From positions 24,503,311-24,567,310 of the forward strand of contig OW203727.1 in the NCBI GenBank assembly GCA_934045075.1: 64,000 nt of DNA, in the 5' to 3' direction. Source of the stretch: Yponomeuta sedellus. Lineage: Eukaryota > Arthropoda > Insecta > Lepidoptera > Yponomeutidae. Made by a program: the position numbers and the translations under genes. Position 1 is the stretch's first letter; each line of letters starts with the position of its first letter. The notes under the pieces are model-generated. The model ran no database searches. It saw nothing but the letters and a program-made list of their open reading frames with translations, and was not told the DNA's origin. Positions 31,610 to 40,815 of this stretch are shown here, piece after piece.

Positions 31610-32060
31610 GCCTATAAAGGTCCCACTGCAGGGCACTGGCTTTCTCTCAAAGAGCCGATATGGGCTTAATTACTATACGTGCCCACCGCGAATTGGCAAT
31701 TTCAAGTGCTGAGCTATTTGAACACCTCAGACACTTAGGTTTCCTCACGACGTTTTCCTTCAAAGTTAAATCGTTATCGTTATTATCAACCCTTGTATGT
31801 CCCCACTGCTGGGGCATGGGTCTCTTCCTGCATCGCAGGAAGGTTAGGCCATACTCCACCACGGGGGCTAAAGTTAAATAACAAGTGGTATTGCTACTTT
31901 AACTTCAAAAATGTGCATAACTTAGAAAACAATGTCAATGGCACATCCTCTCTGAAACATGCTGCTCTGAGAATCGAACCGGGGTCTCTCGTTTCCGAGT
32001 CCTTTGTTATTATAATTAATTTTAGTAAAAAGCAAATCTATTGTCTGGTAACAGATTCCT
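31610..32060 (-). repeat. S4 SINE split by S2
   Basis: Antisense S4: CCACTGCAGGGCACTGGC, GCGAATTGGCAATTTCAAGT, CTCACGACGTTTTCCTTCAA, then an S2 insert, then CAAGTGGTATTGCTACTTT and, toward the head, GAGAATCGAACCGGGGTC (B box). It is one of the most complete S4 copies. Confidence 0.65.
31762..31879 (-). repeat. S2 3' end with 10-bp duplication, nested in S4
   Basis: AAAGTTAAAT at 31762-31771 and 31870-31879 flanks a 98 bp minus-strand S2 3' end with tail GATAATAACGAT. It shows S2 inserting with a target duplication and no poly(A). Confidence 0.85.
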
Positions 32061-32099
32061 GCGATCTGCCAGCCTGAACTGTTGTGTGAAGTTATTTCA

Positions 32100-32334
32100 A
32101 TCAAAAAAGCGTCTCACCTAAAATAAAGCCCGCCACACCGGCGGCGGGGGCGGGCAACAAACGAATTACTCAAACACATAATGTCGCCCCACACTTTGTC
32201 TATTTCGAATTCGGAAATTCCGCGCGCGCCGCCATATTAATTACTTTTCACCCAATTTCCCGCGCTGTCAAACAGAGTAACGACTCAAAAGAGTTGCGCA
32301 CGCGGGCTGAATACGCTAATCATTTCACCGCAAC
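32100..32334. other. CpG-rich stretch
   Basis: GCCGCCACACCGGCGGCGGG-like and CCGCGCGCGCCGCCATATTA words stand out from AT-rich surroundings. It could be promoter-like; no TATA, initiator or exon could be supported. Confidence 0.25.
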
Positions 32335-32890
32335 GTGGCGATGCTACAGAAGTTCCGCTCCGAGTTTTCGCTAACCGTGAAGGAAAACATCGTGAGAAAA
32401 CCGGAACTTCTGAGGTATTTGAAGAAGAAGAAGAAAATCATTTCTTATAGAAACAGTTCACACGCCACAGTAACAAATTTACTAATTAACATATTACTAA
32501 CCATAACATTCACAAAAAACAAAAAGAACGAAGAAAAACGAAAGCTCACGGCGTGTCACTGCTGCTATAAATGGCAGCTGACTCAGCAATATGCTGATGG
32601 ACAATCCTTCAGCGCTGATTTTCAGTCAGTGCCATATGCTACCCGACGAGCGTCACAGACTGCGGTGCGATAATTATAATCATGGGCAATAACAATACTA
32701 AAGAATTAATAATACCGTATAGAGTAGAATACTTATATGTTATATAGAATAATACCCATATGAATAGAAAAATATTTAAATACCTTAGTGCTTGAAATTG
32801 CAAATCCGCGGTGGGCACGTGTGGAAATTAAACTCTCTCTCAGAGAGAAGGCTTGTGCCCTGCAGTGTGATGTTAATAGATTACAATACA
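32335..32890 (+). repeat. S4 SINE split by a 366-bp repeat
   Basis: ACCGTGAAGGAAAACATCGT and CGGAACTTCTGAGGTATTT lie left, and AGTGCTTGAAATTGCAAATC, CTCTCTCAGAGAGAAGGCTT and GCCCTGCAGTGTGATG lie right. Together they make one S4 copy interrupted by the repeat at 32421-32786. Confidence 0.6.
32421..32786 (+). mobile_element. 366-bp repeat, copy 1 of 2
   Basis: It starts in (GAA)n, then TTATAGAAACAGTTCACACG, AACGAAGAAAAACGAAAGCT, CAGCAATATGCTGATGG, CAGCGCTGATTTTCAGTCAG, and ends ATACCCATATGAATAGAAAA. The same sequence is inverted at 60298-60815. The host S4 words suggest an imperfect 8 bp flank (TATTTGAA and TATTTAAA). There is no coding frame, so it may be a retroposed non-coding unit or an element end. 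Confidence 0.6.
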
Positions 32891-32937
32891 ACACTTACTC
32901 GTGACGTAGACGTGACGTAACGTGAGAAGCCTGTATA

Positions 32938-33248
32938 CAGAGTGCTTAGTGCGAGTTTGACAGATCCAATCGAATAACTTTACTACCGCGTCAATCGAGC
33001 ATTGAGTAGTGAGTATGAGTAAATTAACCGTTCGAACTGGCAAAACGCTGTCACAGTACAACTCGCACTCGCGTTTATTCGTGTTTTGGCTGGTAAACGT
33101 GTTCACTTCTCAACGTAAACCATTACAACTCTCACTCAGCAATTTTAATTTTCATACTTGTCGCTAGGTGGCGCTTCCTCGATGCCATAGAAATATGAGT
33201 TTACTTTAACGCGATCGAGTAGTTAAAAAACTCGCACTAAGCACTCAG
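32938..33248 (-). mobile_element. MITE with CTGAGTGCTTAG terminal repeats, longer copy
   Basis: Same terminal repeats as 27337-27580, in the opposite orientation. It holds about 65 extra internal bases (CGCGTTTATTCGTGTTTTGG, ACGTGTTCACTTCTCAACG), so it is closer to the parent length. Shared inner words include GTCGCTAGGTGGCGCTTCC and GAACTGGCAAAACGCTGTCA. Confidence 0.75.
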
Positions 33249-33704
33249 GGATTGTATATAGGCCTCTCACGTTACATTTACATTTTTGCACTTTTGTTCC
33301 ACAGCGAATACTTAACTTGACTCATTCATCACATTCATGATTTGCTGACCACTGTTCGTACCCCGTTCATAGATATCTATGGTAATTATTTTTCTAACCT
33401 CTCAGTATTTCGATACATTGCGGGTGAAATGTGCCAAATTCTAAGATTGGTCTAAAATGCGGCGCATACAGCGCGTGTGGTACGTTACATGTACTAAGCG
33501 GAGTGCTTTCAGTTTTAAATGCAGTTTTAAATGCAAGTTGCGATTATTTATGAAAAGTTTACTATCAATATGGCATTATGTAGGGCTCACGTTGATAATA
33601 AATTGAAAAAGTATTTATTTATGTATAAATTACGTATTATTTTATCACTAATAACTTATTTCTAGATATAGAATACTGGATTAGACTTATGACTTATTAC
33701 TTTA
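33249..33704. other. unassigned AT-rich stretch
   Basis: No feature recognised. Confidence 0.4.
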
Positions 33705-33825
33705 ACGACTTATGAACGTTGATGAAGCGAAGGTGATTTGTCAGGATCGCGGCAAGTGGCAGTCCCTGGTCTCTGCCAGAGAGGGATACCTCTGGAATAC
33801 AGGCGTGAGGTTATGTAGGTATGTC
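33705..33825 (+). repeat. LINE-A 3' end
   Basis: ACGACTTATGAACGTTGATG, CAGGATCGCGGCAAGTGGCA and ACAGGCGTGAGGTTATGTA are the last coding blocks and tail of LINE-A. A small duplication (GAGAGGGATACC) disrupts the end. Confidence 0.65.
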
Positions 33826-33981
33826 TGTATGTAGAACACTGGATTATTCACACGCAATGGCTATTAGTAGTCTCATTACCCTCGCATATAAGTAATGTGC
33901 TAATTTACTGCTGACCATTGTTTTTAATATACGCAATTGGGCCGATTGACTAAGGAAATAGGAATATAATTCCTATTACGC

Positions 33982-34020
33982 ACTTTGGTATCGTTATCAA
34001 CCCTTGTATTACTTTGGTAT
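33982..34020 (-). repeat. 19-bp S2 insertion with 10-bp duplication
   Basis: ACTTTGGTAT lies at 33982-33991 and 34011-34020. Between them only CGTTATCAACCCTTGTATT remains, the antisense last bases of S2. It is an extremely 5'-truncated retroposition. Confidence 0.75.
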
Positions 34021-34929
34021 GAGTAGGTTTTATTCAAGACTAAAAATATATATACTAACCAAACGAAGTCGTGCTTTTGGCTGTAGTTGAACTGTCATTA
34101 TACTCCGTCACGATCATATTTGCCGCCTCGTTGGACGTGACATACGTACAATGCTCTGTCTCTTGGCAACACTGCTGTAACTTCTTAGAAAAACAAAGCA
34201 ATGTATCGGAAACTTGACGTAATCGTCAGTTGTGTGCCTTGATTTTTTATCGTTGTTTATCATCTTACCGTACAGACGTAAAAATGTGTCCACACATCTG
34301 TGTTTTTTTGGACAATTTTTCGGCTCTTGTAGTCGGAAATTATAAGAATGTCGAGCTATCAAGGCTTATTAATTCGGGTTTGAATTGTTATAAAAGCTCG
34401 CTCGAGAATATATTCTTGTCGGATACGGGTACATTGATATGTTTTTTTAATTCTATTTACTAATTTCTTACAATTGCTCCAATAGAGCTCTAACCATTAT
34501 AGTGGAGAGGTGAGACTGTCTCTATATAACCCGCTGCTGCGTTGTCGCTGTCAATGTTATAGGTATTGAAATATGTACTTACAACGCACCCTTTACTACC
34601 ACGAAAATATAAAGAAGTACATATATTTATAATATACCCGTCCATACTTACACAATAGATAAGAATGCCATTTATGTGAAATAAACAAATATTCAATGTG
34701 AAATCAATCAAATAGTACGAGACCAGATTCCGCATATGATCTGAGTCCTTCATACATAAGTAGCAGCCTATGTAGTTTAACTCGAAAACTGGTTTATGTA
34801 TAATTCTACTGTAAGTGTGTATGTCACTGAACTCCTCCTAAGCGGCGGGACAGATTTGAATGATTTTTTTTGTATGCGTTTAGGTGGCACCCTGGATGAT
34901 TTAGATTCACAAATCAGCCCGGCAGATGG
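34021..34929. other. 0.9 kb unassigned
   Basis: Frames of 60-87 residues lie on both strands, none with a domain. Confidence 0.35.
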
Positions 34930-35145
34930 CGCTACATGCACGTCCGCTAGCTATAATATATAATTTTATGACAGAAGGAGAACGCAAGATCAAGAAGAAA
35001 AGCATCGTGAGATAGCCTGAGTTTATAAGGTTTCCAATTACCCCCAACCCAAGGTGGGTTGTAGTAATTAAGTCCTTCCTGCCTCTCTCTCTGAGAGAAG
35101 CCTTAGACCCTCCAGTAAGACGTACCTACAGCCTACATTAAATAA
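34930..35145 (+). repeat. S4 SINE
   Basis: AAAAGCATCGTGAGATAGCC, GAGTTTATAAGGTTTCC, CTCTCTCTGAGAGAAGCC and CCTCCAGTAAGACGTACC follow the S4 order with much divergence. Confidence 0.55.
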
Positions 35146-35201
35146 GGACAACCCACCAAAGACACTTTCGAAATGTTTATCATTGGAAAGAATGAACTAA
35201 C

Positions 35202-35470
35202 AAAAGCAACAAATGTAAGTGATGCAATTTGCTTAAGTCAGATGTCGCTGCCTGTACGTAATACAGAGAATAGTGTAAAGAGGTTCGAAATATCACTGAT
35301 GCCGGTGAGTCGCCTATTGGCTCAGTTGGAAAGAGCGCTGGCACGGATAGCCAGAGGTCGCGGGTTCGAATCCCGGCATGGGTGGATTTTTTAGCCTCTA
35401 AATAGGTTTTTTAAAATTGTCCTTCCACGGGTTAGTGCATTAAAAATAAAAATAGTATAAAAGCAACAAA
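35202..35470 (+). repeat. S1 SINE, simple sense copy with 12-bp duplication
   Basis: AAAAGCAACAAA at 35202-35213 and 35459-35470 bounds a 245 bp insert. A 97-base leader (CAGATGTCGCTGCCTGTACG) precedes a full cloverleaf at 35311-35384: 7 bp acceptor with wobbles, GCTC/GAGC D stem, CTGGC/GCCAG anticodon stem, TTCGAAT T loop. The anticodon loop ACGGATA has C where tRNAs carry U33, so it is not a working tRNA. The A box GGCTCAGTTGG and B box GGTTCGAATCC are good polymerase III promoters. The tail is GCCTCTAAATAGG to AAAAATAGTATAA. Confidence 0.85.
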
Positions 35471-36034
35471 ATAAAAATCTCTTTCCAGTTTAGGTACAAC
35501 AATTGCATCTCGAAGGAGCGGTGCCATCTATTTTCCGTCGCTGTCCCGCCGACATCTAAACGAGATCTCCCGTCTCTGACGCGAGTGACGTCGCTATTTG
35601 CAGGTATCTACACTCTCCTCCACCCGTTGATGCTCTTCGTGCTATACTCGCCCTTACGCTGCCAGCGATAAGGGCCACTGAGCTGTGAGTGCCGCAGACT
35701 GTACTTGTGTCTCTGGAAGCGATCGTTCTTCCGATGGCGGTCCAACCTGCGCTTGACTGACGGCAAATTAACGTGGTCAATTCTGTTGAGATAGTTTCCT
35801 CAGACGAGATTAGTCGGAGACGTATGCCTTTGTTGGAAAACCGTATTTTAGTGGTGTCTGTAAAAATAATGTTCCAATATTTTTCGTAGGCGGCCTCCTA
35901 ATGAAGGTAAAGGTTTATTATGATTTGGTCAATGTTTGCAAGGTTACCTTGCTGGAACAAAAAACTATTTTCTTTTGGTAGACATAGACATAGACTGTGT
36001 CTGTATGCAACTTCTTTTCGTGCAATAGATGATA
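35471..36034. other. unassigned, partly GC-balanced
   Basis: At 35500-35780 the composition is more even and a 74-residue minus-strand frame exists, without a domain. It may be single-copy sequence. Confidence 0.35.
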
Positions 36035-36185
36035 TCAACCGTTGCTATGTCCCCACTGCTGGGGCACGGGCACAAGGTTAGGCCATATTCCACCACAGAG
36101 GCCAAGTCCAGGTTGCTGACCTAATTGCGATGTAGGAAGAGACCCATGACCCAGCAGTGGAAAGCTGCAAGGCTTGATATCAATA
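36035..36185. repeat. S2, short inside-out copy
   Basis: Left half antisense (GATATCAACCGTTGCTATGT, CTGCTGGGGCACGGG) and right half sense (GATGTAGGAAGAGACCCATG, AAGGCTTGATATCA). Both outer ends are S2 3' ends. Confidence 0.65.
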
Positions 36186-36310
36186 CTGTTTTTTCTTTTG
36201 CCACAGACTATTAAATGTACCAAAATAATAATTTTTGTTAAAACACTCCACTAGCTATCATGGAATCTTGTCTCCTTAAATAATACCGTAGTTAGAGGTA
36301 TTATGTCAAC

Positions 36311-36476
36311 TTTCCCGTAGTGTTATATTATTTTTAATGCACTAACCCTTGCTAAGGACAATTTTAAAAACCTATTTAGAGGTTGAAAATTCCACCCATG
36401 CCGGGATTCGAACCCGCGACCTCTAGCAATTTTTAGCCTCTAAATAGGTTTTTAAAATTTCCCGTATTGTGTTTTA
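36311..36476 (-). repeat. S1, short inside-out form
   Basis: TTTCCCGTA at 36311-36319 and 36468-36476. On the minus strand about 30 inverted bases (AAAAACCTATTTAGAGGC) join sense GCTAGAGGTCGCGGGTTCG and the full tail. The junction differs from every other copy. Confidence 0.8.
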
Positions 36477-36504
36477 GCGTTCATCATAATCATCATCGGC
36501 AATA

Positions 36505-36600
36505 ATATCTCCCCACAGAGGGGCATGGGTCTCTTCCCTAAGGAAGATATAGGCCATAGTCCACCACGGGGGCCAAGTGTGGATTGGTGGAGGCTTGCAG
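36505..36600 (-). repeat. S2 3' part
   Basis: Antisense GGGGCATGGGTCTCTTCC, ATAGTCCACCACGGGGGCCA and TGGATTGGTGGAGGCTTG. It ends inside the element. Confidence 0.65.
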
Positions 36601-37572
36601 GCGTTCAATAAACAATAACAATAATAATGTAGGTATTTAACGGGGCACAGAAACGTGAACGTTAAATGTGTTAAGTACCTACTTAAGCTTTGTACAGTCT
36701 ATTTATCCTTACTTGGCTAATTTAGTAAACAAGATTCTAACCTCAAAATTGATATTTGATGCCAAAGCGGCACATTTTCTCGCAACTTAATGAACTTTGT
36801 TAATAAAATTGACAGCGTATTATCTAAAATAGTCTCCGCGATTACGTCATTTACGGGAATATGGCGCTTTGCGACTAAAATCCATACTTTACGGGTAGAA
36901 TCTTGTTTACTAAAATGGACAAGTAAGGATAAATAAACTGTATAGTTTTTTGCGTTTTATCCTTCAATATTCCAAAGAAGCATAATTATGAAGCTTTTCA
37001 ATAGCCGTAGTTCAAAATGTTTAATGTTTTTTTTACGTGTTCTGGGTATGGAATTTCAAACGTATGAAGGTAAGTAATTTTATTCATAAACGGCATTATT
37101 ACCGCGATAAAAATTCGGTAAGAACCACAAAATTTTCAACCGCCTGAATTCGTAAAGTCAACAATACATCGACATTCACATGCGTACTCCCTATTCACTT
37201 ACATTACGGACGAATTTACAACAAAATTATAGATAACAACAGCTTGAATACAGACTAAAAAAAGTCAATGAAAAATTTTACAGCACCTCTGTTAGACAAA
37301 CCGCCCGCCACACCTGGTTGGGGCATAAGCCTTGTTTTAACTAGTGCAGTGCAAGTAAACACGAATAAAACTAGGTATAAATTAGATTTAACTACGGCCT
37401 ACTCGCCCCATTAATACGGTAACGATATGCTTTAATCATAAACTACACCTGTATTGCGGATCTTGTTTACGTTCTTTCGAAACGGGTCCGTTTGATACGA
37501 GCTTCGTAAAGCCGAGCTTTATTTATAGACACGCACATGTAGGTATGTGGACCGAGAAAATAACTGAATGCT
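36601..37572. other. 1 kb unassigned AT-rich
   Basis: ATG at 37024 opens 15 codons that end at a good donor-like GAAGGTAAGTAA (37067), but no further exon evidence was found. Nothing else recognised. Confidence 0.3.
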
Positions 37573-37680
37573 CTAGTTTAGGATAGTGTGTGTATAGTAG
37601 GTGAAGCACACTTTGTGCTAAAAGGGCTAACATGGAATTAAAGATTATTTAGATAACAATGATGTCTGGAATTAAAGAGT
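37573..37680 (+). pseudogene. LINE-D C-terminal coding scrap
   Basis: GTGAAGCACACTTTGTGC and GATTATTTAGATAACAATGA correspond to VKHTLC and KDYLDNND, ending VWN and a stop, as at 49.1 kb. Two stops in the frame mark it as dead. Confidence 0.65.
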
Positions 37681-37751
37681 TGTAGGTTAGACTTTAAAAA
37701 GACTTCTTCCCACAGTTATAAAATTTAAAATACAGCATACGTACCTACCTG

Positions 37752-38014
37752 GCCTAGCGCTCGTGGCCTAGGTGAACCGACTGATTGGAATCAATCACTT
37801 GGTTAAGCAAAAACAGGCGCGGTCAGGTACAGGATGGGTGAGCGTCCCGTGACTACCACTAGTGGCATTTTTCCGAGCGCTTCCTTTTTTCGCAAGGCAT
37901 GTTAAGCCGTTGGTGCCGGCTGTCATATAATGGCAGTCGTTAAGCCATGTCAGAGGCCTTATGGGCGGCTTGATAACTTCTGACAGTAAAAGCCGCCACT
38001 GTCTTACAATCCTT
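37752..38014 (+). repeat. S2 5' part, cut at GC island
   Basis: The sense head GCGCTCGTGGCCTAGGTGAA, GGTTAAGCAAAAACAGGCGC, GGATGGGTGAGCGTCCCGTG, then GCAAGGCATGTTAAGCCG and GTCTTACAATCC. It stops where the GC-rich block begins. Confidence 0.75.
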
Positions 38015-38899
38015 TTCACCCAGGAGAAACTCCAATTACGGGTACCACCGGCTCGGGGGAGCACAGTGGTTATGTCGGACTCCCCGCCCTGAAAAGGGCG
38101 GTATACCGACAAAAACTCTTGGGGTGTTCCTCCGCACCGCAAAGGACGGGGCCACGGGGACGCTTGCGCACACTTCCGCGACCCCGTCTGCGGGCGCCCT
38201 TTCGGGCACTCCTTCGGCGGCGTCCCTGCCCCGCCCGCAGGAACAGGGCGAGGGAACGCCGCATCTCTTCATTGGAGCGCATAGGGGCCAAGTGCGTAAG
38301 ATCTTGGCCCCCACACGCCCCAACGCGCCGCCCCCTCCATCCCATCGCGACCCGGTCGATGAGATGGGGAGGGCGGCGCACCTCCTCGTTGAGGCGCGTG
38401 GGGGCCAACGCATCCAGGTCCCCACACGCCCCACACGCGACACAAGCCCGTCGCGTCGCCCACCTGCGCCTCTCTGAAAGCAGAGAAGGCGGAGAGCGAC
38501 CGCGCGGGCCCCCTCCGTGCCAGAAGGCACCCTCGGAACACGCAAGGGCGCCTTCCGGCCCGCCGTGATGGAGGCGGAGGGTCCCCGACCCTCCGCGTCC
38601 CGGCGGCCACTCTGGTCCGACTGGTACGAGGCGCGCGCGCTTCCGCGCAGCGGCGCCCCCCCAGTCGGTCCTTCATTCGGTTGGTCGCCTGGGTCCCACT
38701 CCACAAAGTGAAACAGGGCCCACGCGACCCCTCCCGCCAGATTTTTCGCCGCTGGCCAGCAAGATCCCATAAAGAGAAGTTACTGACCAGCGCCCAGGGT
38801 GCACCGGCCCTTGCCACTTACCCTTCCCACTGGTTCAAGATGAATCAGTAGGAACGGAAGCGGAAGGGCACACGGGAAGGTAATCTGGCGTTGGTTTCG
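38015..38899. other. 880-bp GC-rich island between two S2 pieces
   Basis: The GC content is far above that of the rest of the window. Long frames exist on both strands (244 and 182 residues minus; 149 and 117 plus), which is expected when stop codons are rare in GC-rich DNA, so none is called. A diverged tandem repeat of about 116 bp period starts at 38258 and 38374 (shared GGGGCCAA and CCCCACACGCCCC). The left edge has a small stem CCGCCCTGAAAAGGGCGG. It could be the GC-rich 3' region of an R1-type LINE on the minus strand, or an unrelated satellite-like insert. Confidence 0.4.
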
Positions 38900-39054
38900 G
38901 CTGTCGTCGTTAAGCCGTGTCAGTAAAGCCCGCCACTGGCTTACAATCCTCCACCAACCCGGACTTGGCCGCCCCCATGGTGGAGTATAGCCTAACCTTC
39001 CTGCGACGCAGGAAGAGACCCGTGCCCCAGCAGTGGGGACATACAAGGGTTGAT
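38900..39054 (+). repeat. S2 3' part
   Basis: GGCTGTCGTCGTTAAGCC joins to CCGCCACTGGCTTACAATCC with a deletion, then CCAACCCGGACTTGGCCGCC, GACCCGTGCCCCAGCAGTGG and AAGGGTTGATAA. It overlaps the left S2 piece in content, so the two may be separate copies. Confidence 0.7.
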
Positions 39055-39084
39055 AAGGAAAATAAAGTCGATAGTTTATTTATA

Positions 39085-39360
39085 AAAACACATATATATT
39101 TGACGAAACAAATAATATATATTGCGAATGTGAGCGGAAGGGCTGATAAGGGACGTCCCAGGCGGACAAACATCGACCAAATAGGGGATGAATTAGCAAA
39201 GGGGAAGATAAAAAGTAACCGGAACCGGCGTGAGTGCATGCAACGACTTATGAACGTTGATGAAGCGAAGGTGATCTGTTAGGATCAGTGGCAGTCCCTG
39301 GTAGTGGCAGTCTGCCTACTCCTCTGGGATACAGGCGTGAGGTTATGTATGTATGCATGT
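39085..39360 (+). pseudogene. LINE-A C-terminal coding end
   Basis: One frame reads ETNNIYCECERKG-like, then ADKGRPRRTNIDQIGDELAK, GKIKSNRNRRECMQRLMNVD, EAKVIC and stop. A small duplication (GTGGCAGTCCCTGGTA) disturbs the last codons. This is the longest continuous piece of this region of LINE-A. Confidence 0.75.
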
Positions 39361-39364
39361 CGAT

Positions 39365-39460
39365 AGTTTAGAGTTATTTTTGTACATTTTTTCTCCAAAA
39401 CGATTTACATTTTGTAATGAACTCCTAGTTTAACTTGTAACTTTAATTACGTCGCAGTGA
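39365..39460 (+). repeat. LINE-D 3' UTR fragment
   Basis: GTTTAGAGTTATTTTTGTAC and TTTTTTCTCCAAAACGATTT match the LINE-D 3' region at 49.19 kb. Confidence 0.45.
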
Positions 39461-39985
39461 GCAGCTGAACTGAGTAAAGCAGCAGGTTCCGAGATGTTTT
39501 CCTCTTTAAGCGACGAACATTATCAAATTCCTGATTGGCGGGCTGTGTCTTGAGGCACCTGTCTCACCTCCGGGGCCGACCAATCAGCGCGCGGCACACC
39601 TGGGCGGTCGATACCGGGCGGGCACCGGTACCTGCAAGGTAAAGCCTCTTTCAACTCACACCTCTCTTGGTACGAGTAAGTACATTTGACGAGTGTGAAA
39701 TTGTCTTATTTAGAATTGACATACCTTTGCGAGTGTTTTTCTGACAAGACACGTGTAGTATATTAAGTATATTGTTTTCAAACAAAAGATCTCTTAAATT
39801 AATTCATTTCCTACTGAGTACGTTACGTTAGCTTTGTGTACGTTTGGATGCGAAATCTTAAGAGGGTAGTACTGAGGCACTATAATACAGGTAACTCATT
39901 ACAACATCAGTTAGCAATACAAGTATCATTACACTTATGTGTGTATCAATTTCATATTTATGTACCGTTTGTGTATCAATAATAA
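39461..39985. other. unassigned, with CCAAT-type words
   Basis: At 39500-39660 a GC-rich segment carries CTGATTGGCGGG and GACCAATCAGCGCG in opposite orientation about 55 bases apart. These are forward and reverse CCAAT-type words. No TATA box or exon could be attached. Confidence 0.3.
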
Positions 39986-39992
39986 AAATATC

Positions 39993-40345
39993 TTGTTTAA
40001 AAACCTATTTAGAGGCTAAAAATTCCACCCATGCTGGGATTCGAACCCGCAACCTCTGGCTATCCGTGCCAGCGCTCTTCCAATTCAGCTAATGGGCGAC
40101 TCACCGACGTCAGTGAAATTTCGAACCTCTACACTATTCTCTGTGTTACGTAAATACATTCAGGCAGCGACATCTGGCTTACCTACGTAAATTGCATCAC
40201 TTACCTACAGCCCCGACTACCTACTTTACAGTTAGGTTTTTACATCGGAATGATATCACTGTATTTAGCCTCTAAATAGGTTTTTAAAATTATCCTTAGC
40301 ACGGGTTAGTGCATAAAAAAAATAAAAATAGTATAATATTGTTTA
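39993..40345 (+). repeat. S1, full-length inside-out form
   Basis: TTGTTTA at 39993-39999 and 40339-40345. The inverted part runs from AAAAACCTATTTAGAGGC through the cloverleaf to the far 5' sequence GGAATGATATCACTGTA. It is joined to sense TTTAGCCTCTAAATAGG, only about 15 bases upstream of the internal start site, and then to the full tail. This is the textbook layout of a twin-primed insertion. Confidence 0.85.
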
Positions 40346-40392
40346 GTTGCGCCGACCACCCGTCTTTCAGTTTCATTTTCTTTTTTCCATCA

Positions 40393-40510
40393 ATGATTGA
40401 CTGAAAGAAATTACTTTTAGTAATAAGACCGCCAATTGTATTGTATTGTTATTTTTTGAGTCTCTTTTGTAATTCCTGGAGTACATGCAATAAATAATAA
40501 TCTATCTATC
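40393..40510 (+). repeat. LINE-C 3' end
   Basis: TGACTGAAAGAAATTACTTT, AGTAATAAGACCGCCAATTG and a (CTAT)n-type end, as in the 2341 copy. Confidence 0.6.
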
Positions 40511-40815
40511 TCCACTAATGCGACAGAGTTGATAATAATTAACTAATATAATATTAATTGTCGGAATAAACTACGAAGTTCTGTGTATTTCTATAACAAA
40601 TCATCCCTGATTAGTAGATAAGGAGACAGACGACATGAAAATGACGCTGTCTGAAAGCAGACGCGGCGTGTGTCCGGCCTGTAACGAGGTGCGGACGTCT
40701 CACCTGGACGCGGGACGCCCTGACGCCTCGCTCATTAGCCGCTAGGGACGTGCCACAAGTCGATGTACGATAAAGTCGATTAATTTGAAAAAATGATCAG
40801 ATTGCCATAATTTAT

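Noticed and set aside
35311..35384. A functional tRNA gene
   Set aside because: C replaces U33, the T stem has a mismatch, and the unit is repeated with the same non-tRNA flanks.
37024..37075. Short signal-peptide-like exon before GAAGGTAAGTAA
   Set aside because: Fifteen codons, no downstream exon, AT-rich context.
38036..38770. 244-residue open frame on the minus strand
   Set aside because: It lies in the GC island, where frames on the other strand are also long. Ala/Arg/Gly/Pro-rich sequence with no domain is what GC-rich DNA gives in any frame.
7241..40345. A CRISPR array made of the repeated S1 units
   Set aside because: Units are hundreds to thousands of bases apart, in both orientations, with target duplications. 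They are retroposons.
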